From the NCBI GenBank assembly GCA_964617565.1, contig CAZTYH010000001.1, positions 1-64,000 on the forward strand: 64,000 nt of DNA. The letters are read 5' to 3'. How positions within the stretch are numbered: position 1 is the first letter of the stretch; every line of letters starts with the position of its first letter. The notes below the pieces were generated by a model. That model worked only from the letters and a program-made list of their open reading frames with translations. It ran no database searches and was not told where the DNA came from. Source of the stretch: JAKJGV01 sp964617565. GTDB taxonomy: Bacteria; Verrucomicrobiota; Kiritimatiellia; CAIQIC01; JAGNIJ01. Shown in pieces: positions 14,982 to 24,056 of the stretch. Both the position numbers and the translations under genes were made by a program.

Positions 14982-16319
14982 ATGACTGCGTTCTCATGTG
15001 TCGTAGCCGCTCTGATATGGCCTTCATTGCTCTTATGCGAAGTGCTTGCAGAAGAGCCGATTCGCGGTTATGCGCCGCCGCGCGCGCCGCGCGCCGACGC
15101 TCCCGCGGTCAGCGCCATGCGTCGCTTCACGGTCTCCGGGATGGCAACGGCGGATAACGTGGCGCTTGCCGCGTCTTCCGACGACGCATCCAGGCGGATT
15201 GAGCAGACGCTTGGTTTTTCCATTCCCTTCACTCGCCACGAACTGATCCGGATATTAACGGAGGTTGATGATTCGCTGGAGGGCGGGCGGGTAATCAAAG
15301 GACAGGGGTGGGCGGACCGTCAACTTGTGCAACGGTTGATGATCATCAATCCGAACCGCGTGGATCAGGAGGATATTCTGGAAGGACTCTGCTGGTTGCT
15401 GCTGAACCGGTTGGTGATTGCGCGACAGGACATCAGCCGGCGCACAACCATGCTCGGCGAAGTGCCCGATTGGTTGGCCGTGGGCGTTGCGCAAAATCTG
15501 TACCCGGCACTGCGGGCCCGAAACGGAGGCGTGATCAGTCGCCGATGGATGGAGGGGGAGCGGATATCATTCGGCGAAATTCTCGAGATGGAGTACTTGC
15601 CGGATGGACGATGGGGAGAGAAGGCCGCGGCAGGCTTGGCCGTCGGCTGGCTGCTCGCGCAGCCTCGCGCAACAATGGTTTTCGACGCTCTTGTCCAGGC
15701 TCTTGCATCGGGTGAAAGACTCGGGATCGCTGAGCTCGTCAGCGCGTTGGGCGGCGAGATGACGCCGGTGCGGTTGGAAAAGGAATGGGACCTTTGGGTA
15801 GCGCAGCAGACGCAGGTGATCCGCCGATGGGGGGGAGTGAGTCCTGAACGACTTACGGAGTTGCAGGAGATGCTGACCATAAGGGCCGTCGAGCTTGGTT
15901 TTGCGGTGGACGACGGAATCCCTGTCGAATTGTCGCTTGAAGCCCTCATCATGTTTCGACGCGAGAAATGGATGCTTCCGCTTGCGACCCTGCTGAGCTT
16001 GCGGGTGCGGGGGCTTGGCATCGGCGAGGGCGAGTCGTTCCGCGAGGTAGTTGATGCTTATGGACAGTTTTTCGATTCGATCGCCAAGTGTGTTTCTCCA
16101 GGCCTCCTTACCCGTCTCTTCCGCCGCGTGCCGTCTGAAAATCTGCTCAACAAGCAACTCGCTTCAGCGAGGGCCCTGCATGCAGCCTTGTTGGCGGAAG
16201 TGGAAGCCGGGAAGTCCACGCAGAACGAAGTATCCGATGTGCCGATGCAGGAAATCGAACGCTTCATGCCGCGCGCCGAACGGCTTCGCCTGGCAGACGA
16301 AATCCGCCGCGGAAGATGA
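14982..16319 (+). CDS. Secreted protein, possibly a degenerate MA-like peptidase
   Basis: A 445-aa protein with an N-terminal signal peptide (MTAFSCVVAALIWPSLLLCEVLAEEP, likely cut after VLA). ATG 14982 is favoured over TTG 14979, with an AGGAAAG site upstream. The mature part is helical. One region, GLCWLLLNRLVIARQ near 128-142 followed by VPDWLAVGVAQNLYPAL near 155-171, has the spacing of a peptidase MA-like HELTH...LPRWLSEGLAEYL motif, but both the HExxH and the later Glu are absent. That comparison is inference. The gene is followed about 50 bases later by a GT-C membrane protein. No named family is claimed. Confidence 0.72.
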   Translation: MTAFSCVVAALIWPSLLLCEVLAEEPIRGYAPPRAPRADAPAVSAMRRFTVSGMATADNVALAASSDDASRRIEQTLGFSIPFTRHELIRILTEVDDSLEGGRVIKGQGWADRQLVQRLMIINPNRVDQEDILEGLCWLLLNRLVIARQDISRRTTMLGEVPDWLAVGVAQNLYPALRARNGGVISRRWMEGERISFGEILEMEYLPDGRWGEKAAAGLAVGWLLAQPRATMVFDALVQALASGERLGIAELVSALGGEMTPVRLEKEWDLWVAQQTQVIRRWGGVSPERLTELQEMLTIRAVELGFAVDDGIPVELSLEALIMFRREKWMLPLATLLSLRVRGLGIGEGESFREVVDAYGQFFDSIAKCVSPGLLTRLFRRVPSENLLNKQLASARALHAALLAEVEAGKSTQNEVSDVPMQEIERFMPRAERLRLADEIRRGR

Positions 16320-16371
16320 CGGACTCGAAAGAAATGAATATTCCCGAAAAGAAGAGAAGCCGATCCGGTAC

Positions 16372-18339
16372 ATGAACAGGCATACATCCGACACCGTAGG
16401 ACCGACGCGAACCAGCGGGTGCAGACCAGTTCCCTGGGCGATGATTCTCGCGGGGGTTGCCATTCTTTACGTCGCCGCTCATTTGTCCTGGTACAGCGCG
16501 ACACCGTTGGGAATGCAGCCTGTGCTGGATGGCAGGGAAATCCTCGGCATGGTGCAGGCTATGGCTGAAAACCGATTGCCCCCCGACGCGTTTTATCGGG
16601 CGCCGCTTTATCCTGCGAGCCTGTCCCTGCTTGCAAAGGCGGGCCTTGCTCCCCGATTTCTTCCCGTTGCAGCCCGGTGGTTCAATGGGGTTTGTCACCT
16701 TGCGTCCGCAGCGCTGGTCTTCTGTATCGCGTTTCGTATCTGGCGCACACGCCGGGCCGCGTGGTTGGCCTGTATGCTCTTTGCTCTGAATCCCGTGGTT
16801 CTTCATTTTGTGGGCGATCCTTTCGATATCACCTTTGCGATCACTTTGTTCCTCGGCGGGCTCTTTTTTGCGGTAGGGCTCAGCTCGCCCGATCGGCAAC
16901 CGATCGGCCGGAACGCTTTTTGGGATGCGATGTGTGCGGGAGGGTTCATGGCGCTTGCTGCGCTCACCCGGCCGCAGATGTTGCCGGTAGTTCTGGCATG
17001 GCCCTTCTGGATACTGCTGGTGCGCCGCGATTACAAAGCGATGGCGGGCTCTATAGCAGCCGCAGGCTGCGTGTTGGGAATTTTCGGGCTCATCAATCTG
17101 GAACAATCGGGCCGGTTTGTCATTCTGCCGACTCAGGGCTCATACAACCTGTGGGCCGCGAACCGGCCGGGTGCGCACGGAAGATATTTTGTTCATGTGA
17201 CCCCGGTCACCGGCGATGATGAAGCCAATCCCTCTCGAATTGAAGCCGAGATACTTTTCCTCCGCGAAACCGGAAGGACCCCGCCGGTGGATGACGCCGA
17301 AATGAATCGCTATTGGCGGCATAAATTCTTTTTGCATATCAGGCAGGAACCGCTTTCATGGATCCGGCAGATGATCGGAAAAGCTTATGCGTTGTTGAAT
17401 GACTATGAGCAGTACAATAACAAGACGTACTTCCTGCACAAGGCGCGGTCGCCCTGGCTTCGCTTCAATCCCCTGGGCTGGTCGTGGATGCTTTTTCTCG
17501 GAGCGGTTGGGGCGGTTATGGGTCGAAAGAGGGCGGAGGTCTGGACGCTCCTTGCCATGGCCATGCTGTATGCGGCGGGCGTGTTGCTTTTTTTTGTAAG
17601 TGCGCGCTTCCGGCTGCCTTTGGTTCCATTGCTTGCGGTCATGGCGGGCGGCTTGCTGTCGGCAGATTCGAAAAAGCCTACGGCATGGCTGCTTGTTCCC
17701 CTGGCGCTGACAGCGTTGAGTCTCACCTCCCTGGGCAATACACGGAATACAAGCACGGTCTTCGAGGACCACCTGCTCATGGGGCGGGCCGCGCTCGCGG
17801 TCGGCCAGGATGCGGAAGCGTACGAACATGCGCGCGCCGCCATGGCGCTTCAGCCGTCGCGGTCTGAGGCGCGGGCCGTCCTGGCTCTTGCACGATACAA
17901 TATGTTGCTGGCGGATCTCCCGGATCTACCGTCCCGCAAGGAACTCGAAGCCGATCTGGAGCATGTTCAAACCTTGCGCGACCGAAGCGACGATATGCTT
18001 TTCATTCAAGGGGTCTATTTATGGTTGCTGGATCGCAACAGGGAAGCGGTCACTGCCTGGCGGGTGGTGGTGGATCGGCAGATGAAGCAAAAGGATCAGG
18101 CCTTGGGCGCCTTGCTGCTCACCGGGTATGCGCGTGCCGACGATGTCCTCTTCATTCAGTCCATGCCCGACGAATCCAAGAGCGATTATCTGCTTCTCGC
18201 CGAGCTGGCGGCCGGGCGTGAAGATGCGCGTGCGGTTCTGGCCCGTCGTCTTTCCGGAGAGACCATCAATTTACAGGTTCAGTACCTTTCTGTTTTGTTC
18301 CGTTGCGCAGGGGATGGCCGCCGTAAGTCGAGTGACTGA
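16372..18339 (+). CDS. GT-C/PMT_2-like membrane glycosyltransferase with TPR-like tail
   Basis: About 655 aa from ATG 16372. Residues 20-420 hold roughly ten membrane helices, with LDGREILGMVQAMAENRLPPDAFYRAPLYPA after the first helix, resembling the Asp-containing first loop of PMT_2/GT39 enzymes, which use a polyprenyl-linked sugar. The tail (about 465-655) is helical and TPR-like (GRAALAVGQDAEAYEHARAAMALQPS). The open frame extends to 16051 but that part overlaps the previous gene in another frame. Ribosome site before 16372 is weak, so the start is uncertain. It probably glycosylates a protein or lipid on the periplasmic side. Confidence 0.8.
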   Translation: MNRHTSDTVGPTRTSGCRPVPWAMILAGVAILYVAAHLSWYSATPLGMQPVLDGREILGMVQAMAENRLPPDAFYRAPLYPASLSLLAKAGLAPRFLPVAARWFNGVCHLASAALVFCIAFRIWRTRRAAWLACMLFALNPVVLHFVGDPFDITFAITLFLGGLFFAVGLSSPDRQPIGRNAFWDAMCAGGFMALAALTRPQMLPVVLAWPFWILLVRRDYKAMAGSIAAAGCVLGIFGLINLEQSGRFVILPTQGSYNLWAANRPGAHGRYFVHVTPVTGDDEANPSRIEAEILFLRETGRTPPVDDAEMNRYWRHKFFLHIRQEPLSWIRQMIGKAYALLNDYEQYNNKTYFLHKARSPWLRFNPLGWSWMLFLGAVGAVMGRKRAEVWTLLAMAMLYAAGVLLFFVSARFRLPLVPLLAVMAGGLLSADSKKPTAWLLVPLALTALSLTSLGNTRNTSTVFEDHLLMGRAALAVGQDAEAYEHARAAMALQPSRSEARAVLALARYNMLLADLPDLPSRKELEADLEHVQTLRDRSDDMLFIQGVYLWLLDRNREAVTAWRVVVDRQMKQKDQALGALLLTGYARADDVLFIQSMPDESKSDYLLLAELAAGREDARAVLARRLSGETINLQVQYLSVLFRCAGDGRRKSSD

Positions 18340-18410
18340 GCCTTCCCGTCCTCCGCGCTTGACACGGGACGGGGGCTCTATACCCTCATTTGTCGCCGCG
18401 GAGGTGTGAT

Positions 18411-19784
18411 TTGAAGAAAAACAAAGCCCGGACTACTACGGTTGGAATGGTTGACGAAGAGGTGCTGGCGTACACGGCGGGCGATGATGCCGTCCTGGAC
18501 GAAGCCCTGATTGAAGCGGACTGTCTTGCGACAGCGGCGCACGTGACGATGCTTTCGAAGTTGCCGCTCAAGCCTCCATTGTTTACAGCGGCGGAAAAAG
18601 ACAGGATTGTCAAAGAACTGTCCCGCATCGTCGAGAAGGCGCGGCGGGGCCGGTTTTCGATCGCGCTTGCCGACCAGGACATTCACTTGGCCGTCGAGCG
18701 GGAACTAACGGCGCAACTCGGTGCGTTGGGAAAGAAAGTGCACAGCGCCCGGAGCCGGAACGACCTGGTGACAACCGATCTCCGGCTTTATGCGAAGAGC
18801 GAGCTGCTCGATACAATCACAGAGACAGCGGCGCTGGCGGATGCCTTGCTCGACATGGCCATGGAGCACGAAGCTGTGCCGATGGTCGGGCGAACCCACA
18901 TGCAACCCGCCATGCCGTCTTCCGTCGGTTTGTGGGCCTCCGCGCATGCGGAGAGTCTGCTCGACGATGTGGTGCTTCTTGTGACCGCTTATGATCTCAA
19001 CGATCAGTCGCCGCTGGGCTCGGCCGCGGGCTATGGGGTGCCGATGCCGATTGACCGCCAGATGGTTTCGGACCTGCTCGGGTTCTCGCGGCCGATTCAC
19101 AACGTGATGTACGCGGGGAATGCGCGGGGGAAAATCGAGTCTATCACGCTCGGGGCGCTGGGGCAGGTGATGCTGACCCTGTCGCGGTTTGCGCAAGACC
19201 TGATGCTTTTCACGATGCCTGAATTCGCATACTTCACGCTGCCGCCGGGTTTCTGCACAGGCAGCAGTATCATGCCGCAAAAGCGGAATCCGGACGTGCT
19301 GGAAATCATTCGGGCGCGGGCGGCCAAGACGCTTTCGCTCGGACAATTCGTGTCGGAAGTCGTTCGGGCGTCCCCGTCCGGTTACAACCGTGATATCCAG
19401 GAAACGAAGTCGCCGCTCATGGAAGGATTCCGGCTGACGCGGTCCACGCTCTGGATATTAATGCGAATGGTGCCGGGCATTTGCGTGAACAGGGATGCGC
19501 TGCTGGCGGGTTTCACTCCGGAGGTTTATGCGACCGACCGGGCCTTGGAGCTGGTGGCGGACGGCATGCCGTTCCGGGATGCCTATCATTACGTCAAAGC
19601 CCACCTGGACGAACTTGATAAAATGGATCCGGTGGAAGCCGTAAAGATGAAAAAGCATGCCGGAGCGCCGGCGGGGCTGAACTTCAGTGCGCTGGGCGGA
19701 CGGGTCCAGAATGCCGTGGCCTATGCCGAAGAAGAGCGGGCCGCGTTTGAGGAAGCGAAGCGCAAACTCCTTCGGAATCGTTAA
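18411..19784 (+). CDS. argH: Argininosuccinate lyase
   Basis: A 457-aa member of the fumarase/aspartase superfamily. It carries KKVHSARSRNDLVTTDLRLY, the GRTHMQPAMP block and the signature GSSIMPQKRNPDVLE, followed by SGYNRDIQETK, all ArgH-specific. It splits argininosuccinate into arginine and fumarate. The start is TTG 18411, chosen because GGAGGT lies at 18400-18405; a further upstream TTG at 18390 lacks such a site. The N-terminus is unusual: it lacks the usual WGGRF motif near residue 5 and begins with VGMVDEEVLAYTAGDD. No other arg gene is adjacent. Confidence 0.93.
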   Translation: MKKNKARTTTVGMVDEEVLAYTAGDDAVLDEALIEADCLATAAHVTMLSKLPLKPPLFTAAEKDRIVKELSRIVEKARRGRFSIALADQDIHLAVERELTAQLGALGKKVHSARSRNDLVTTDLRLYAKSELLDTITETAALADALLDMAMEHEAVPMVGRTHMQPAMPSSVGLWASAHAESLLDDVVLLVTAYDLNDQSPLGSAAGYGVPMPIDRQMVSDLLGFSRPIHNVMYAGNARGKIESITLGALGQVMLTLSRFAQDLMLFTMPEFAYFTLPPGFCTGSSIMPQKRNPDVLEIIRARAAKTLSLGQFVSEVVRASPSGYNRDIQETKSPLMEGFRLTRSTLWILMRMVPGICVNRDALLAGFTPEVYATDRALELVADGMPFRDAYHYVKAHLDELDKMDPVEAVKMKKHAGAPAGLNFSALGGRVQNAVAYAEEERAAFEEAKRKLLRNR

Positions 19785-19795
19785 GGAGCAGCCTC

Positions 19796-19846
19796 TTTTT
19801 CCAGGCATTGGAAAAATAATTTACTTTTTTTCCAAACATTGGAAAA
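19796..19846. promoter_or_regulatory. Two tandem TTTTCCA-N5-TGGAAAA palindromes
   Basis: Two near-identical palindromes, TTTTCCA-GGCAT-TGGAAAA (19797-19815) and TTTTCCA-AACAT-TGGAAAA (19828-19846), with centres 31 bases apart (about three helical turns). They sit 12 bases after the argH stop and 53 bases before the ABC exporter operon. They may be operators for the operon, a terminator pair for argH (T-runs flank the arms), or a dispersed element. Confidence 0.7.
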
Positions 19847-19898
19847 TCGAACGCGTTGAGCTGGCGCGATGTCGGATAGACAACGGGAGTAACAAGCT

Positions 19899-20645
19899 AT
19901 GGCAGCGGCGATTGAGATCAAGGATCTGTCGGTCGTTTTCCGTGCGCGTCGTTCTTCCGTTGCGGCACTGCAGCAGCTATCCTTGAGCGTTGCCGAGGGT
20001 ACGGTTTTCGGATTTCTCGGACCGAACGGCGCGGGCAAGACGACGACGATGCACGTGCTGCTGGGTTTCATCGAGTTCACCGCCGGCTCGGCTTCCATCT
20101 TCGGTGTGGATGTGCGCGAATCCATCGCGCGCCGCCGCATCGGGTATTTGCCGGAGCATCCCGAAACGTATCCGTTCCTGACCGGACGCGAGTTGTTGAT
20201 GATGGCCGGACGGCTCTTTGGCATGAAGCGCGGAGCGTTGCGCGCGCGTGTGGGAGAGCTATTGAGGGAAGTGGACCTGGAGGACTCTGCGGATCGTCGC
20301 ATCGGTACGTATTCGCGCGGCATGATGCAGCGAATCGGGTTGGCGCAGGCATTGATCAACGATCCGGACCTCGTCATCCTGGACGAACCGACGGGAGGGC
20401 TGGATCCACTGGGCCGGATGAAGGTGCGCGAGATTATCGCGAAGCTGCGTGCGGCGGGTAAAACGGTGTTTTTTTCTTCCCATGAGCTTTCCGAGGTGGA
20501 GCTGGTTTGCGATCATCTTGCGATCGTCTCCAGGGGGCGCGTAGTGGCCCAGGGCCGGGCAACGGAGTTGGTATCGCAGGGGGAGAGCCTCGAAAAATAT
20601 TTTCTCCGCGTTATTCAGCATGAGCCGGCAGGGAGGGTGGGATGA
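19899..20645 (+). CDS. ABC transporter ATP-binding protein (ABC-2 exporter type)
   Basis: A 248-aa nucleotide-binding domain of the NatA/NosF/CcmA group. Walker A is GPNGAGKTT at residues 42-50, the signature helix is TYSRGMMQRIGLAQAL, Walker B is LVILDEPTGGLDPLG and the switch His is in SSHELSEVE. It powers export or membrane remodelling through the permease encoded next, whose ATG overlaps this stop (ATGA). Substrate is not shown by sequence; the third gene of the operon carries a His-rich tail, which raises a metal-related role as inference. Confidence 0.95.
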   Translation: MAAAIEIKDLSVVFRARRSSVAALQQLSLSVAEGTVFGFLGPNGAGKTTTMHVLLGFIEFTAGSASIFGVDVRESIARRRIGYLPEHPETYPFLTGRELLMMAGRLFGMKRGALRARVGELLREVDLEDSADRRIGTYSRGMMQRIGLAQALINDPDLVILDEPTGGLDPLGRMKVREIIAKLRAAGKTVFFSSHELSEVELVCDHLAIVSRGRVVAQGRATELVSQGESLEKYFLRVIQHEPAGRVG

Positions 20646-21430
20646 TGCGCGTATTGACCCTATCCCGCGTGGTGTGGCTGGAGATGATCCGGCGCAAGGA
20701 TCTGTATGTCCTGTTGATCCTGCTGGTGACGCTGCTCTTCGTTCTTTTGTCGCTGAATATTTTCGGGTTGGGCGGTGTCGTCCGGTACGTGGCGGACGTC
20801 GGGCTCCTTTTCGCATGGCTGTTTGCCGTTATCCTGGGTGTGAGCACGGCGGGTCGGCAGTTGCCGCAGGAAGAAGCGAAACGCACGATTTATCCCTTGC
20901 TGGCAAAACCCGTGACGCGCGCGGATGTGGTGCTGGGCAAGTGGCTGGGCAGTTGGACGATCACGGTATCCTGCACGGCCTTGTTCTACCTGCTCGTGGT
21001 GGGCGTGGTCCTTCTTCGCGGCGGCGGCATTCAGCCTGCAACGCTTGCGCAGGGGTTTGTGTTGCACGCAGTGGCGATGGGTATTGTCACCGCGCTCACG
21101 GTTGCCATTTCGACGAGGATGACATATGGCGCAGCGGCTTCGGTGGCCTATATCCTTATCGCCGGCGCGTTTTCAATTGCATCGAGAGTGCCTGAGTTGC
21201 TCGTGCACGAGGATGGATTTGTTGCCAGGGGTTTGCTTGCGCTTTACTACGGATTGCCGCACCTGGAACTTTTCGATCTCCGGCAGCGCATCGTGCACGA
21301 GTGGGGCGCAATACCGTGCAGGACCTTGCTGTTTGTCGCGATGTACGGAGTGGTCTGGGTACTGTTCCTGCTGTTGCTTGCCTGGATGGGATACCGCAGG
21401 AAACGATTCAAGCGAGGGGCTCTGGGTTGA
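20642..21430 (+). CDS. ABC-2 type permease (NosY-like)
   Basis: A 262-aa integral membrane protein with about six helices: 22-42, 50-68, 104-126, 136-155, 157-175 and a C-terminal helix near 228-250. The central segment LPQEEAKRTIYPLLAKPVTRADVVLGKWLG is the conserved cytoplasmic loop of ABC-2 permeases such as NosY and NatB. It overlaps the ATPase gene upstream by ATGA and the next gene by TTGA, so the three are one translationally coupled operon. ATG 20645 is an equally possible start. Confidence 0.92.
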   Translation: MMRVLTLSRVVWLEMIRRKDLYVLLILLVTLLFVLLSLNIFGLGGVVRYVADVGLLFAWLFAVILGVSTAGRQLPQEEAKRTIYPLLAKPVTRADVVLGKWLGSWTITVSCTALFYLLVVGVVLLRGGGIQPATLAQGFVLHAVAMGIVTALTVAISTRMTYGAAASVAYILIAGAFSIASRVPELLVHEDGFVARGLLALYYGLPHLELFDLRQRIVHEWGAIPCRTLLFVAMYGVVWVLFLLLLAWMGYRRKRFKRGALG

Positions 21431-22332
21431 AGCCGAAACGAAAATATGGGGATTGGGTGTTGCCGATCGGCGCGGCGCTGCTGCTGTGGGGTGTCGCATT
21501 TTCCATGGCGTGCCGGCTTGAGGGAAATCGGTTCGTGTCCGTGCCTATCGAGCAATCGTTCCTCGAGCGCGTCCTGGGCGTGAGCAGGGTGGCGTTCGGG
21601 CAGACCTTTTTTGAGCAGGCGGACCTGTATTTCCACCAGGGCGTGGGCTATGTGCGTCAGCAGGCGTTCACGAACTCGGTTTTCATCCGCGCGTACGAGG
21701 TCATTCGCCCTTCCGCCCATGCGCATACCACGGGTTACACCGTCAGCGAAATCCTTCCCTGGTTGCAGTTCACCACCCGGATGGACCCGAAAAATGTGAC
21801 GGCCTATCTGACCACGGCGTACTGGTTGCGAAGCGCGCTTCGGCGGCCCGATCTTGCGGAACAGGTGTTGCTGGAGGCGCAGCGCAAGAATCCTTACGAC
21901 TACAGGGTGTACAATGAACGGGCACGCATCGCATTCCAGCGGCGCGACGACAGCAGGGCAGCCCGGTTGCTCGACGCGGCGCTGAAAGTCTGGCCGAGCA
22001 ATGAAGATCCGGAAGACGAACAAACCCTTCTTGATCTTTCTGTAATTCTCAGCCGCCAGGCGATTCTTCAGGAGATGAAGGGAGAGCGGGATGCGGCCCT
22101 GGCACTTTTTCGAAAAGTCATGGAATTGAGACCCGGTAATGTGGCTGTTGCCCGGCGAGTGGAAGCGATGGAGCAGGGGATGGATTACTCACATCTGGAC
22201 CGGAAGACGTGGGATATTCTTTTCGGTGGCACGGACAAGCCTGTGCATGTCTGCGGTGAAGGCGACGACCACGACCACGATCATGATCATGACCATAATC
22301 ATGATTGTGAACATCACCATCATGACATCTGA
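21427..22332 (+). CDS. Membrane-anchored TPR-like protein with His/Asp-rich tail
   Basis: A 301-aa protein. The start is TTG 21427, overlapping the permease TGA (TTGA); the open frame reaches further upstream but only inside the permease gene. A membrane anchor lies at about 10-28 (WVLPIGAALLLWGVAFSMAC) and the rest should be periplasmic. Residues 100-250 are TPR-like helices (TAYLTTAYWLRSAL, YRVYNERARIAFQRRDD, AALALFRKVMELRPGN). The C-terminal 28 residues hold ten His, many Asp and Cys276/Cys294 in an HDHDHD...CEHHHH pattern, a plausible metal-binding tail for Zn, Ni, Co or Cu. It closes the ABC-2 operon and may be its periplasmic partner. Confidence 0.82.
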   Translation: MKPKRKYGDWVLPIGAALLLWGVAFSMACRLEGNRFVSVPIEQSFLERVLGVSRVAFGQTFFEQADLYFHQGVGYVRQQAFTNSVFIRAYEVIRPSAHAHTTGYTVSEILPWLQFTTRMDPKNVTAYLTTAYWLRSALRRPDLAEQVLLEAQRKNPYDYRVYNERARIAFQRRDDSRAARLLDAALKVWPSNEDPEDEQTLLDLSVILSRQAILQEMKGERDAALALFRKVMELRPGNVAVARRVEAMEQGMDYSHLDRKTWDILFGGTDKPVHVCGEGDDHDHDHDHDHNHDCEHHHHDI

Positions 22333-22403
22333 TTTTCACGCCGGGCCACATGGCCTGTAGGTTTGCATTGAATTTACCCCCGTCCGTTAGTAAATAGGGT
22401 GTC

Positions 22404-23210
22404 ATGTATCTTGAGTTTTATGGGTTGAAGGAATTCCCGTTCAATATAACGCCGGACCCGCGTTTCCTTTTCTTTTCCGAGCAACACCGGGAAGCCTTTG
22501 ACCATTTGATTTACGGCATTGAAAATCGCAAGGGGTTTATCGAGCTTACCGGCGAGGTCGGATCCGGAAAAACGACCTTGTGCCGTGCCGTGTTGGCCAA
22601 TCTTCCAAAGCGTATTAAAACCGCCCTGGTGTTGAATCCTGCGTTATCGGGCAACCAGTTGCTCCGCGCGATACTGAACGATTTCGGGCTGACGGTGCAG
22701 GACCGGGATCGCCTGGCGCTCATCGAACAATTGAACAGCTTCCTTCTGCAGCAGACGCTGCAGGGCAATAACGTGGCGGTAATTATTGATGAAGCGCAGG
22801 ATTTGCCTGCGGATGTCATGGAAGAAGTGCGATTGTTGTCCAACCTGGAGACCGACCAACATAAGCTCATGCAGATCGTTCTTGCCGGCCAGCCGGAACT
22901 GAGAGAGCGATTGCAGCGTCCGGACCTCAGGCAATTACGGCAGCGGATTATGGTGCGATGCACGCTCAGACCCTTGTCCGAGGATGATGCGGCGCAGTAC
23001 ATTGCTCATCGTCTGCTTGTCGCGGGCGCCCGGGATGACGTACGATTCACGCCGGATGCGGTTCGCATGGTCTATGATTATGCCCGGGGTACGCCGCGCA
23101 TGGTGAATGCTTTGTGCGACCGGGTGATGATGGCGGGTTACGTTGCCCGTCATCGTGTGCTGGGTGCGGAAGAGGCCAAGCGGGCGCTGGAAGACATGGA
23201 GGGTGTTTGA
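22404..23210 (+). CDS. ExeA/GspA-like AAA ATPase
   Basis: A 268-aa AAA+ ATPase (AAA_22, ExeA/GspA type). The N-terminus MYLEFYGLKEFPFNITPDP is characteristic; Walker A is GEVGSGKTT near 49-57 and Walker B VAVIIDEAQDLP near 119-130. GspA works with GspB to pass secretin or pilus components through peptidoglycan. The protein ends without a peptidoglycan-binding domain, unlike the long ExeA form. Its stop overlaps the next gene (TGATG), which encodes a GspB-like protein, so the two form an exeAB-like pair in front of the pilus genes. Confidence 0.93.
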   Translation: MYLEFYGLKEFPFNITPDPRFLFFSEQHREAFDHLIYGIENRKGFIELTGEVGSGKTTLCRAVLANLPKRIKTALVLNPALSGNQLLRAILNDFGLTVQDRDRLALIEQLNSFLLQQTLQGNNVAVIIDEAQDLPADVMEEVRLLSNLETDQHKLMQIVLAGQPELRERLQRPDLRQLRQRIMVRCTLRPLSEDDAAQYIAHRLLVAGARDDVRFTPDAVRMVYDYARGTPRMVNALCDRVMMAGYVARHRVLGAEEAKRALEDMEGV

Positions 23211-24052
23211 TGAGCCTGATTCAGGAAGCGCTCAGAAGAAAAGATGATGACGAAAACGGACGGAAGCTCACGCCTCCGCCCCGCGTAATACCTTCCTTGT
23301 ATGACAATGACGTTCCTCCTGTGCTGAAGTTGCCGGAGAAACCGAAGGGCGGAGGAAAGAGTTGGGTGGTGTTGATCGGGTCTCTTATCTTTGTGCTGGC
23401 CTTGATACTGGTTGCGCTCGGATTGATTCTCTATTCCACGCGCCAGATGGTTCAGACCGCCGGGCTTCCGCCGCGCGGTGAGAACGGCGTCCCTGTACTG
23501 CCGATGGAAGCAACGCCTCCAACACCACCACCGGTGAAGGTGGATGTCGTCATCGAGCCCGCAAAGGCGGTTGAACCCCCGAAGGCGACTCCTCCCGGGC
23601 CCGAAGAGGCGGTGCGTGTTCCGGCTCCGCGGCCGGCGCCTTTGTCCTCAACGGAAGCAGCTCAAGAACCAAAACCCGTACGATCGCAGGCAACCACGCG
23701 TGAACCCGCGAGGCCAAGGTCTGCGACGCCTGTACGGCTGGAGGCGACGAAGCCACCGGCCTCAACTTCTCAGCGTCCGCCCGTGATTACCGAGATTCCC
23801 CGGAAATCGCTGGAAGGTGTCAGGACTGTGCCGGTAGCCGTTTCCGGTACTTCCGTCTGGCCACGGCTCAACCTGCATGGCGTGATGGCACAGACCATGC
23901 CGGGACAGGGATCCGCAATCATCAATGGAACGGTCGTGGAAGTGGGAGAGCGGATTGATGGGGCGCGGCTGGTTGAAGTGCAACGCAACGGGGTGCTTTT
24001 GGAGTTCAAGGGCAATACCCAGTTTGTCCGGGTGGGGCAGAGCACGTTCTGA
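23210..24052 (+). CDS. GspB/ExeB-like protein
   Basis: A 280-aa bitopic protein. The N-terminus MSLIQEALRRKDDD is typical of GspB-type proteins. A membrane helix lies at about 50-75 (WVVLIGSLIFVLALILVALGLIL), then a Pro-rich linker of about 110 residues, then a C-terminal domain (WPRLNLHGVMAQTMPGQGSAIINGTVVEVG...VLLEFKG) that matches the T2SSB domain fold: a short beta-rich unit setting the periplasmic contact. It should bind the ExeA-like ATPase encoded upstream, overlapped by one base. The gene is convergent with the next one, only 4 bases away. Confidence 0.88.
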   Translation: MSLIQEALRRKDDDENGRKLTPPPRVIPSLYDNDVPPVLKLPEKPKGGGKSWVVLIGSLIFVLALILVALGLILYSTRQMVQTAGLPPRGENGVPVLPMEATPPTPPPVKVDVVIEPAKAVEPPKATPPGPEEAVRVPAPRPAPLSSTEAAQEPKPVRSQATTREPARPRSATPVRLEATKPPASTSQRPPVITEIPRKSLEGVRTVPVAVSGTSVWPRLNLHGVMAQTMPGQGSAIINGTVVEVGERIDGARLVEVQRNGVLLEFKGNTQFVRVGQSTF

Positions 24053-24056
24053 CTTG

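Noticed and set aside
16051..16371. N-terminal extension of the GT-C/TPR protein
   Set aside because: The extension lies inside the upstream gene in another frame and has no membrane or family features; ATG 16372 is preferred.
18359..18384. TTGACA plus TATACC before argH as a promoter
   Set aside because: The spacer is only 14 bases, too short to trust.
22368..22396. TTGAAT-17-TAAATA before the exeA-like gene, implying a leaderless mRNA
   Set aside because: The -10 matches at only three positions; too weak to report as a feature.
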